Below are positions 1 through 5,090 of a stretch of 9,032 bases of DNA, one piece after another. A program made the translations under genes and the position numbers. Below the pieces are notes generated by a model that did no database searches, was not told the DNA's origin, and was given only the letters and a program-made list of their open reading frames with translations. The stretch comes from Planctomycetota bacterium. GTDB lineage: Bacteria > Planctomycetota > Phycisphaerae > Sedimentisphaerales > Anaerohalosphaeraceae. How positions within the stretch are numbered: the stretch's first letter is position 1; the number at the start of each line of letters is the position of its first letter. Location of the stretch: contig QNBS01000074.1 in NCBI GenBank assembly GCA_003644175.1, forward strand, positions 1-9,032, in the 5' to 3' direction.

Positions 1-1
1 C

Positions 2-1564
2 AAGAGTATATGCCTCAACTTCGGCATCGCCGCCGAAAACCCCGGCGGCAAGTGCAATCTGCGCTTCGACGACACCAACCCCTGCAAGGAAGAACAGGAA
101 TTTGTCGATTCCATCATCGCCGATGTCAAGTGGTTGGGCTGGGACTGGGAAGATCGCCTGTATTTCGGCTCGGACTACTTTGGGCGGATGTACGAGTATG
201 CCGTCCAGCTCGTCAAAGCCGGCTGTGCCTATGTCTGCGACCTGACGGCCGAAGAAACGCGCCAATACCGCGGCACACTCACCGCGCCGGGCAAAGACAG
301 CCCATATCGCAACCGAACCGTCGAGGAGAATCTCGACCTCTTTGCGCGGATGAAAAACGGCGAATTCCCCGACGGCTCGCGCACGCTGAAAGCCAAAATC
401 GATATGGCTCATCCCAACCTCAACATGCGCGATCCGGTAATGTACCGCATCCTGCACGAATCGCATCACCGAACCGGCGACGAGTGGTGCATCTATCCGA
501 TGTACGACTGGGCCCACGGGCTGGAGGATTCGATCGAGGGCATCACGCATTCGATCTGCACGCTGGAATTTGAGAACCACCGGCCGCTCTATGACTGGTT
601 TCTCGACCGGCTGGGCATTCACCATCCGCAGCAGATCGAATTTGCCAGGCTGAATCTGACATATACGGTGATGAGCAAGCGCAAACTGCTGCGACTGGTC
701 GAGCAAGGTCTGGTTGGCGGCTGGGACGATCCGCGAATGCCCACGATCTGCGGGCTAAGACGACGCGGATATTCGCCGGCTGCCATTCGCAACTTCTGTA
801 AGCAAATCGGCATTAACAAGTTCCCCGGCACCGTCGAAATCGCGCTGCTGGAGCACTGCCTCCGCCAGGACCTAAACAAGCACTCCGCCCGCGTCATGGC
901 CGTGCTGAAACCGCTCAAGGTCGTAATAACCAACTATCCCCAGGGGCAAAGCGAAGAACTCGACGCAATAAACAACCCCGAAGACCCCTCGGCGGGAATA
1001 CGCAAAGTCCCGTTCTCGCGCGAGCTTTACATCGAGCAGGATGACTTCATGGAAGAGGCCCCGAAGAAATTCTACCGCCTGGCGCCGGGCAGAGAGGTGC
1101 GTCTGCGCTATGCTTATTTCATTACCTGCACCAACGTGGTCAAGGACGACCAGGGCGCCATAGTCGAAGTCCACTGCACCTACGACCCGGCGACAAAAGG
1201 CGGCGACTCACCCGACGGCCGAAAGGTAAAATCCACCCTCCACTGGGTCTGTGCCGAAAAATCCATCCCCGCCGAGGTGAGACTATATGACAACCTCTTC
1301 ACAAAGGAAAACCCCGACGACGCCGAAGACGGCAAAGACTTCACCGCCAACCTGAACCCCGACTCTCTGAAGATACTCACCGACTGCCGAGTAGAACCGT
1401 CATTGGCCGGCGCAAAGCCGCTTACACGGGTGCAGTTTGAGCGATTAGGCTATTTCTGCACCGACACCGACACGGAAAAACACGACAAACTCATCTTCAA
1501 CCGAACAGTAACCCTCCGCGACGCCTGGGCCAAAATCCAGAAGAAAGCACAACAGAAGAAATAA
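2..1564 (+). CDS. glnS: Glutaminyl-tRNA synthetase (GlnRS), 5' end cut by the window edge
   Basis: A cytoplasmic class I aminoacyl-tRNA synthetase that charges tRNA-Gln with glutamine using ATP. The frame is open from the first bases, and 520 residues are visible before TAA. The visible protein starts KSICLNFG, which in E. coli GlnRS directly follows the HIGH signature, so about 40-45 N-terminal residues including HIGH lie outside. Local residues 21-27 (RFDDTNP) and 224-228 (MSKRK, the KMSKS-loop equivalent) fit GlnRS rather than GluRS, as do [12 protein letters not shown] and [18 protein letters not shown]. The C-terminal half carries the beta-barrel anticodon-binding region ([37 protein letters not shown]) and ends [14 protein letters not shown]. 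Length and order match the full family, with no frameshift. The gene is convergent with the small minus-strand gene downstream, and no clear terminator is seen. A bacterial GlnRS implies direct charging rather than sole reliance on the GatCAB transamidation route; this last point is inference. Confidence 0.97.
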   Translation, partial: KSICLNFGIAAENPGGKCNLRFDDTNPCKEEQEFVDSIIADVKWLGWDWEDRLYFGSDYFGRMYEYAVQLVKAGCAYVCDLTAEETRQYRGTLTAPGKDSPYRNRTVEENLDLFARMKNGEFPDGSRTLKAKIDMAHPNLNMRDPVMYRILHESHHRTGDEWCIYPMYDWAHGLEDSIEGITHSICTLEFENHRPLYDWFLDRLGIHHPQQIEFARLNLTYTVMSKRKLLRLVEQGLVGGWDDPRMPTICGLRRRGYSPAAIRNFCKQIGINKFPGTVEIALLEHCLRQDLNKHSARVMAVLKPLKVVITNYPQGQSEELDAINNPEDPSAGIRKVPFSRELYIEQDDFMEEAPKKFYRLAPGREVRLRYAYFITCTNVVKDDQGAIVEVHCTYDPATKGGDSPDGRKVKSTLHWVCAEKSIPAEVRLYDNLFTKENPDDAEDGKDFTANLNPDSLKILTDCRVEPSLAGAKPLTRVQFERLGYFCTDTDTEKHDKLIFNRTVTLRDAWAKIQKKAQQKK

Positions 1565-1594
1565 ACAGCACGCTCGCCGCGGACGTGTCAGGGA

Positions 1595-1704
1595 TTATTG
1601 CGTTTTGAGTTCCCGGATTTCTTTCAAAAGCCGCTCCAGCGAATCCCTTACGTTCAATTCATCCGACTGACGAGTCTTTGGAGAAACTCTTTCTGGCTTG
1701 TCAT
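1595..1704 (-). pseudogene. Collapsed second gene, probably a nucleotidyltransferase with its middle deleted
   Basis: On the minus strand an ATG at 1704-1702 overlaps the TGA of the upstream gene (ATGA), the usual coupling of a two-gene unit. It reads MTSQKEFLQRLVSRMN and stops at 1656-1654. In the next frame the sequence goes on as SDELNVRDSLERLLKEIREL and ends at TAA 1597-1595. From memory of the family, MTS..EFL..LV.RL resembles the start of small nucleotidyltransferases (AbiEii-like, found beside a short partner gene). The second piece resembles the C-terminal end of such proteins (A.EL.V.DLLERLL.E). The region between, which should hold the GS..D.D catalytic motif, is absent. The reading offered here is therefore an internal deletion of several hundred bases with a frame change. 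The start and overlap are seen directly; the family identity is inference. Alternatively this is simply a 16-residue ORF followed by unrelated sequence. Confidence 0.45.
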
Positions 1705-1967
1705 GCCGGAACCTCGCCTCCGCCAAAGGCGTCATTGAATAATGCCCTGTCGATGGTAAGGCCGAGCGCCGCTCGCTGGATTTCCTCGGCGCTGTAGTCG
1801 GGGTGTCGCCGGCGGATGCCGGATTCAACTATGGACCGAAGATTGTCGCTCAGTTCAAACATCATCTGCGCCCTGTCGCTGATATCCATCTTCCGCAGAG
1901 CCTCGATGTGCATGGCAAACGAATCCGCCGTCGTATCCGATGGTATTAAAGCAGTATTTTTTTCCAT
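1701..1967 (-). CDS. Small hypothetical protein, putative partner of a nucleotidyltransferase
   Basis: An 88-residue acidic, mostly helical protein with no signal peptide or membrane segment. I cannot name it with certainty. Its core (IEALRKMDISDRAQMMFELSDNLR, then ESGIRRRHPDYSAEEIQRAALGL) has the pattern 'helix, R..L...GIR.RHPD.S.EEI...L', which I recognise from short uncharacterised proteins encoded just before small nucleotidyltransferases. The stop codon overlaps a following ATG as ATGA, which supports a former two-gene unit, but that second gene is broken. The start at 1967 (MEKNTAL) has only a weak GCGGGC stretch upstream. In-frame ATGs at 2006 and 1991 lack a good ribosome site, so the start is uncertain. 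No clear promoter is seen. It faces the GlnRS gene convergently. With the partner lost, it may be on the way to decay, although its own frame is intact. Confidence 0.6.
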   Translation of the reverse strand: MEKNTALIPSDTTADSFAMHIEALRKMDISDRAQMMFELSDNLRSIVESGIRRRHPDYSAEEIQRAALGLTIDRALFNDAFGGGEVPA

Positions 1968-2154
1968 AAGCCCGCTTGCAACTGTACGCATTTCTGAGCA
2001 ACTCATAAATACCGAATATCACATCTAATGATACGTCATGGCTAACAGTATTTCAACCCAATCCCGCCCATGCTCACGAGCAATCGGCGAAATTGCGACA
2101 CAAAAACCGCCATTTCGCATATTTTTCGGAAAATTCCGGCTTTTCAGGCGAATC

Positions 2155-2176
2155 AAAGGTGTCCGGTACTTTTTTT
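2155..2176. repeat. Possible REP-like dyad (AAAGGTGTCCGGTACTTTT)
   Basis: AAAGGT at 2155-2160 can pair with ACTTTT at 2168-2173 (one G-U pair) around a 7-nt loop, and a T-run follows. The wording resembles the AAAGGTGTC...ACCTTTT repeats found with REP-associated tyrosine transposases, recalled from memory. It could also act as a weak terminator on the plus strand. Only one copy is seen here. Confidence 0.25.
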
Positions 2177-2365
2177 GGCACAATAACCCTATTTCCCACA
2201 AGCCTTTAGCTCGACTGGCGTCACTAGGAACTTTATCGCATCTTTCCCCAACAAAACACCTGTCGCGTCGCAGGCTTCGCCGTAGATGGAACAAAATCCG
2301 CAATTTTCACTTCCCAATCATCTAAACCGCCCGCAACCAATTTGTCAACCAAAAACCACCCCCAT

Positions 2366-2456
2366 CCGCAGATGGCCGCAGATAACCGCAGATATTGTGA
2401 CTGATCCACCCAACCCAAAACCTCTGTTCCATCTGCGCCCTCTGCGCCATCTGCGG
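2366..2456. repeat. CCGCAGAT tandem cluster facing a TCTGCG cluster, able to fold as one long hairpin
   Basis: CCGCAGAT occurs three times at a 10-bp period (2366-2373, 2376-2383, 2386-2393). After 37 nt, TCTGCGSM words occur three times at a 9-bp period (2432-2439, 2441-2448, 2450-2457). The second cluster is the inverse of the first: 2366-2376 (CCGCAGATGGC) is perfectly complementary to 2446-2456, and pairing continues with small bulges over roughly 26-28 nt. The element, flanked by 'TTCGTGGTTAATTTCATTT', matches my memory of widespread intergenic repeats of environmental bacteria. The frame through it is not a gene. Confidence 0.6.
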
Positions 2457-2494
2457 ACAGCTTTTTTCCCTTCGTGGTTAATTTCATTTAACAT

Positions 2495-2523
2495 TTGACA
2501 AATATCAAACAGCATGGTATAAT
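2495..2523 (+). promoter_or_regulatory. Perfect sigma-70 consensus promoter with no recognisable gene downstream
   Basis: TTGACA at 2495-2500 and TATAAT at 2518-2523, separated by exactly 17 nt, match the consensus at all 12 positions; transcription would start near 2530. About 35 nt further on, a purine-rich GGGGGA (2563-2568) precedes a GTG at 2577. The reading from that GTG runs straight into the TTTCGA-type repeat block and then antisense through the mutase gene, so I do not call it a gene. It could drive a small RNA, a truncated gene, or an antisense transcript toward the mutase. Confidence 0.7.
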
Positions 2524-2601
2524 GCGTTGCGTAATTAAGGATAAAGCAACACCAAAAACAGGGGGAATTACAAACCGTGCCTACGCACCCGCCGCATCAC
2601 G

Positions 2602-2657
2602 TTTCGAGCTTGGCATTTCGAATTTCGGGCTTGTTTAGGATTTCGAGCTTAGGATTT
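2602..2657. repeat. Low-complexity block of short T-rich words
   Basis: TTTCGAGCTT occurs at 2602-2611 and 2641-2650, and TTAGGATTT at 2635-2643 and 2649-2657, with further TTTCGAATTTCGGGCTT variants between. Such degenerate 'TTTCGAATTTCGGATTT' strings are, from memory, a dispersed intergenic repeat type in some Planctomycetota genomes. No coding signal is seen. Confidence 0.5.
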
Positions 2658-2744
2658 AGAATTTCCCCCGTCGAAGCAAAGCGGATATCCCGAAGGGAGT
2701 TTACCCGCCGAAGAAGGGCCTGTGGCGGATCGGGGCGTATTATG

Positions 2745-2844
2745 CAAAACGAACCCAATTCCCGTTTACCAGGTGTCCAACCACCCCCAAAAAATCAAAA
2801 CGAACCCAATTCCCAACCACCAATATACAATCTACAATATACAA
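2745..2844. repeat. Two direct copies of a 19-bp word plus CAATATACAA repeats
   Basis: CAAAACGAACCCAATTCCC is present exactly at 2745-2763 and again at 2796-2814, a 51-bp period. It is followed by CAATATACAA at 2821-2830 and 2835-2844. Read as protein the first part gives QNEPNS twice, a familiar mis-annotation of this repeat family (memory). Two copies with unrelated intervening sequence do not make a CRISPR array. Confidence 0.6.
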
Positions 2845-2876
2845 CCCCCCGGCCGGGCCAAAATTCACCGCACGAC

Positions 2877-4253
2877 CTAATGGTCAACCGGCGAGCCCAG
2901 AAAAGCCTTCAGGTCGCCGAGTTTTGCCTGCAGCAGTTCCTCGTCCTGCGCTTCGACATTCAGCCTCAACAGCGGCTCGGTATTGCTGGGCCGACAGTTG
3001 AACCACCACTGGCGAAACTGAATCGTCACGCCGTCCAGGTCGTCAATCTGACCCTGACTGTACTTGCGCTTCAGTCGCTCCATCGCACCGATTTTATCCT
3101 CAACTTCAAAGTTGATCTCGCCGCTGCCTGCATAGCGCCTCAGCGGCCTGATCAGTTCGCTCAGCGGCTCGTCGGATTCACTGAGAATGTTCAGAATATG
3201 CACCAGAGTGATCATGCCCGAATCGGCGTAATAATTGTCCCGATAATAGAAATGACCGCTCAGCTCGCCGCCGAACACCGCATGACTGTCGCGCAGAGTC
3301 TTCTTCATATAGCTGTGCCCCACCCGCTCGCGACGAGGTATCCCACCGTGCTTGATAATCTCTTCCTGGACCACGTGGCTGCTGCGCAGATCATAAACCA
3401 CCGCCGAACCGGGATTGTCCCTCAGAAAATACGGAACCATCAGCGCCGTAACCAGATCACACGTGATATTAATCGCGTTTTCATCCACCATCATCAGCCG
3501 GTCGGCGTCCCCGTCAAAGCAGATGCCGACGTCGGCTTTCTCACGGAGCACCACCTCTTTCAATCCCGCAAGGTTCGCCTCCACCAGCGGATTCGGATCG
3601 TGAACAAAACTGCCGTCATGCCGCAGGTTCAACCCGATCATCTCTATCGGCAGATCCGCAAAAATCGCCGGAACCACCTTGCCCGCCATACCGTTGGACG
3701 CATCGATCACCACCTTCAACCGCTTGAGCCGGGGATTTAGAAACTTCAGCACATGCTCGGCGTATTCTTCCGTCAGGTCGCACTTTTCCACAAGCCCGTC
3801 CGACTGGATCCGCGTGTGCAGCAATGACATCGCGATATGTTTGATTTCCTTCAACCCCGTATCGGCGCCGATCGGCTTGGCCTCTTTGCCCGAAATCTTG
3901 AACCCGTTGTACTGCGCCGGATTGTGCGACGCCGTAACCTGCACTCCGCCGCAGGTTCCCAGGTGATTGATCGCAAAGTACATCTGGGGCGTGTCGATCA
4001 TCCCGATGTCAATCACGTTGGCGCCCGCCGAATTCATCCCCTCCGTCAGAGCCTTGGCAAGCGCCGGACTGTGCGTCCGCATATCGTGCCCCACACATAC
4101 CGACTGAGCATTCGCCTGGCCCCGCTCATAGCCCCGCAACAGCGAACGCAAAAACTGCGCCGCACCATGACCGATCTTCCAGGCCGCCGTTTCGTCCACC
4201 TGATCCGGGTAAACGCCCCGAATATCGTACGCTTTGAAGATTGAAGGGTCCAT
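2877..4253 (-). CDS. Phosphomannomutase/phosphoglucomutase
   Basis: A 458-residue cytosolic enzyme of the alpha-D-phosphohexomutase superfamily. It interconverts hexose 6-phosphate and 1-phosphate (mannose and/or glucose), feeding nucleotide-sugar, polysaccharide and LPS synthesis. Four signatures appear in order: FKAYDIRG near residue 6; the phosphoserine loop TASHNP with catalytic Ser109; the metal-binding loop DGDADR at 247-252; and the sugar-binding loop GGELSGHFYYRD near 330 followed by the phosphate-binding RPSNTEP near 425. The GELSGH form and the overall length resemble the AlgC/ManB group rather than GlmM, whose metal loop is usually DGDGDR. Which sugar is preferred cannot be read from sequence. 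The start at 4253 is chosen over the ATG at 4280 because GGAG lies 6 nt upstream and MDPSIFKAYDIRG is the usual N-terminus. It is a single gene with its own promoter, and it ends next to a repeat-rich gap. Confidence 0.95.
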   Translation of the reverse strand: MDPSIFKAYDIRGVYPDQVDETAAWKIGHGAAQFLRSLLRGYERGQANAQSVCVGHDMRTHSPALAKALTEGMNSAGANVIDIGMIDTPQMYFAINHLGTCGGVQVTASHNPAQYNGFKISGKEAKPIGADTGLKEIKHIAMSLLHTRIQSDGLVEKCDLTEEYAEHVLKFLNPRLKRLKVVIDASNGMAGKVVPAIFADLPIEMIGLNLRHDGSFVHDPNPLVEANLAGLKEVVLREKADVGICFDGDADRLMMVDENAINITCDLVTALMVPYFLRDNPGSAVVYDLRSSHVVQEEIIKHGGIPRRERVGHSYMKKTLRDSHAVFGGELSGHFYYRDNYYADSGMITLVHILNILSESDEPLSELIRPLRRYAGSGEINFEVEDKIGAMERLKRKYSQGQIDDLDGVTIQFRQWWFNCRPSNTEPLLRLNVEAQDEELLQAKLGDLKAFLGSPVDH

Positions 4254-4301
4254 CTCATGCTCCAATAAAACAGTAATCAACCATCCTGATATCAGCTTAA
4301 T

Positions 4302-4330
4302 ATACTACGGCAAAACGCAGAATATGTCAA
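4302..4330 (-). promoter_or_regulatory. Promoter of the phosphomannomutase gene
   Basis: On the minus strand TTGACA (4330-4325), a 17-nt spacer and TAGTAT (4307-4302, 4 of 6 consensus) point toward the mutase start. The implied leader is about 40 nt, ending in the GGAG ribosome site just before 4253. Confidence 0.6.
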
Positions 4331-4358
4331 CAACTCCCCAAAAAACGTGATCTGCAAC

Positions 4359-4401
4359 CAATCAGTTACAAAAAAAACCGAAGTTGCCGAATCGCTGATT
4401 G
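4359..4401. repeat. Inverted repeat CAATCAG...CTGATTG between the divergent promoters
   Basis: CAATCAG at 4359-4365 and CTGATTG at 4395-4401 are perfect inverse copies 29 nt apart. The right arm overlaps the first bases of the tRNA promoter's -35 box. It could be an operator pair or chance; a 7-bp arm is weak evidence. Confidence 0.3.
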
Positions 4402-4427
4402 ACAGATATCCGCCCGGACTGTTTAAT
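4399..4427 (+). promoter_or_regulatory. Promoter of the tRNA-Arg gene
   Basis: TTGACA (4399-4404), a 17-nt spacer and TTTAAT (4422-4427, 5 of 6 consensus) lie directly upstream of the tRNA. The expected start near 4434 leaves a leader of about 14 nt for RNase P to remove. Confidence 0.7.
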
Positions 4428-4447
4428 TGTCCCCAATGTACTAATCG

Positions 4448-4521
4448 GCGCCCGTAGCTCAATTGGATAGAGTTCCGGACTTCGAATCCGAAGGTTGCAG
4501 GTTCGAGTCCTGCCGGGCGCG
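4448..4521 (+). tRNA. tRNA-Arg (anticodon TCG)
   Basis: A full cloverleaf can be drawn. The acceptor arms GCGCCCG and CGGGCGC pair perfectly. The D arm is GCTC/GAGT with one G-U pair. The anticodon loop CTTCGAA has anticodon TCG at 4482-4484, reading CGN arginine codons. A 5-nt variable loop follows, then the T arm GCAGG/CCTGC with loop TTCGAGT and discriminator G at 4521. CCA is not encoded. The outermost anticodon-stem pair is a C-A mismatch (4475/4491), leaving four pairs. Confidence 0.93.
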
Positions 4522-4929
4522 CTTACACAAAGCTCTGTGAGTCAAGCACTTGCAGGGCTTTTTCCTGCAAATTCCGCCGCCGCGAGAAAAACATTCGGAA
4601 TTTCTGCACCTATGGACGACAACATGAACAGACACACCAACAGAAGGCAATCCCCACTTGGCGCGATCCGGCGCACAATGTCGGCGTCGACAGGAATTGC
4701 CGGCGGCCTTGTCCGTTGCCTGCCCCTGAAATGAAAACTCCCACAAGGTGGCAGAGAACCACCCAAATAACAAGTTCGTGTACGGCCTGATTATCGGTAG
4801 CTGCAAAACGTTTTTTTGAGTTTACTTTATGCCACAAGACCGCCCTGCATGTTGTAACTTCCTGCAAATACACGTCTTATCTGATTTGGCGGCAATCGTT
4901 ACCTCTGTCACAAACAAATACGTGTGGAT

Positions 4930-4960
4930 TTGGCAAGCAATCTTTCCGAGAGATTACAAT
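4930..4960 (+). promoter_or_regulatory. Weak promoter candidate for the secretion operon
   Basis: TTGGCA (4930-4935) and TACAAT (4955-4960) each match 5 of 6 consensus bases, but the 19-nt spacer is long. It is the best pair I could find upstream of the ATPase gene and would give a leader of about 125 nt. Confidence 0.3.
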
Positions 4961-4977
4961 GTGCGCGACCACGTGGC

Positions 4978-5005
4978 GCCCGCTATCGCTGATTGTCCGG
5001 CGGGC
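4978..5005 (+). promoter_or_regulatory. Possible leader hairpin upstream of the ATPase gene
   Basis: GCCCGC (4978-4983) is perfectly complementary to GCGGGC (5000-5005), with a 16-nt loop. A smaller GGC-GCAA-GCT tetraloop stem (5010-5019) follows. No U-run follows, so it is not a classical terminator, and it does not show conserved riboswitch bases that I know. Confidence 0.3.
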
Positions 5006-5079
5006 TGACGGCGCAAGCTCACGGATACCGATGTGGGCATGAAGGATACAGAAAAGAGTTTTAGGTGCATTGAAGATTC

Positions 5080-5085
5080 AGGAGG
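5080..5085 (+). promoter_or_regulatory. Strong ribosome binding site that decides the ATPase start
   Basis: AGGAGG, a perfect Shine-Dalgarno core, ends 5 nt before GTG at 5091. The alternative TTG at 5070 would place this site inside the coding sequence and has only a weak AGGTG directly upstream. Confidence 0.75.
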
Positions 5086-5090
5086 CCTTT

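Larger units (their letters stand above)
1968..2876. other. Intergenic stretch with repeat-like blocks and no credible gene
   Basis: About 0.9 kb between the start of the small hypothetical gene and the end of the mutase gene. Open frames here have poor composition and no ribosome sites, and they read through repeats. Contents in order: a short REP-like dyad near 2155; the CCGCAGAT/TCTGCG block near 2366-2456; a consensus promoter at 2495-2523; a low-complexity block of TTTCGA/TTAGGATTT words near 2602-2657; and two copies of a 19-bp word plus CAATATACAA repeats between 2745 and 2844. The mixture looks like an accumulation of dispersed non-coding repeats. That they recur elsewhere in the genome is inference. 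Confidence 0.7.
4522..5090. other. Gene-free region between the tRNA and the secretion operon
   Basis: About 570 bp in which no frame has a ribosome site plus sensible protein composition. Just after the tRNA is a small inverted repeat, TTGCAGG (4550-4556) and CCTGCAA (4564-4570), around a T-rich 7-nt loop. It lacks a following T-run, so it is a poor terminator candidate. The 3' part holds a weak promoter candidate and a GC-rich stem-forming leader before the ATPase gene. A past integration at the tRNA 3' end is possible, but no integrase and no second copy of the tRNA end is visible. Confidence 0.5.

Noticed and set aside
10..573. 187-codon plus-strand Arg-rich frame at the left end
   Set aside because: Shadow of GlnRS in another frame, with typical Arg/His/Pro-rich noise composition.
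2366..2457. CRISPR array
   Set aside because: Repeats are only 8 bp with 1-2 bp between them and then inverted; there are no spacers and no cas genes.
2233..2487. 84-codon minus-strand frame (KKLSADGAEGADGTE)
   Set aside because: It is a translation of the TCTGCG/CCGCAGAT repeat; periodic composition and no ribosome site.
2745..2814. Two-repeat CRISPR or att pair from the 19-bp word
   Set aside because: Only two copies, low-complexity surroundings, and a context of other dispersed repeats.
2848..2857. CCCGGCCGGG as terminator of the mutase gene
   Set aside because: A short self-complementary word with no loop and no T-run on the minus strand.
2577..3740. 387-codon plus-strand open frame starting at GTG after a GGGGGA
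   Set aside because: It reads through the repeat blocks and then runs antisense through the well-supported mutase gene; its Arg/His/Gln-rich translation is that of a shadow frame.
4495..4734. 79-codon plus-strand frame starting inside the tRNA
   Set aside because: It begins within the tRNA T arm region, has no ribosome site and no recognisable composition.
4459..4806. Minus-strand frame ending in RQDSNLQPSDSKSGTLSN
   Set aside because: This peptide is the well-known artefact of translating the antisense of a tRNA-Arg gene.
4961..5040. c-di-GMP riboswitch or group II intron start (GTGCG) before the ATPase gene
   Set aside because: The conserved bases of the c-di-GMP-I aptamer are missing, and nothing resembling intron domain V or a reverse transcriptase follows.
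4959..5042. 27-residue upstream ORF (MCATTWRPLSLIV...) in the frame of the ATPase
   Set aside because: Its ribosome site is weak, its ATG overlaps the promoter candidate, and nothing supports translation; an upstream peptide remains possible but unsupported.
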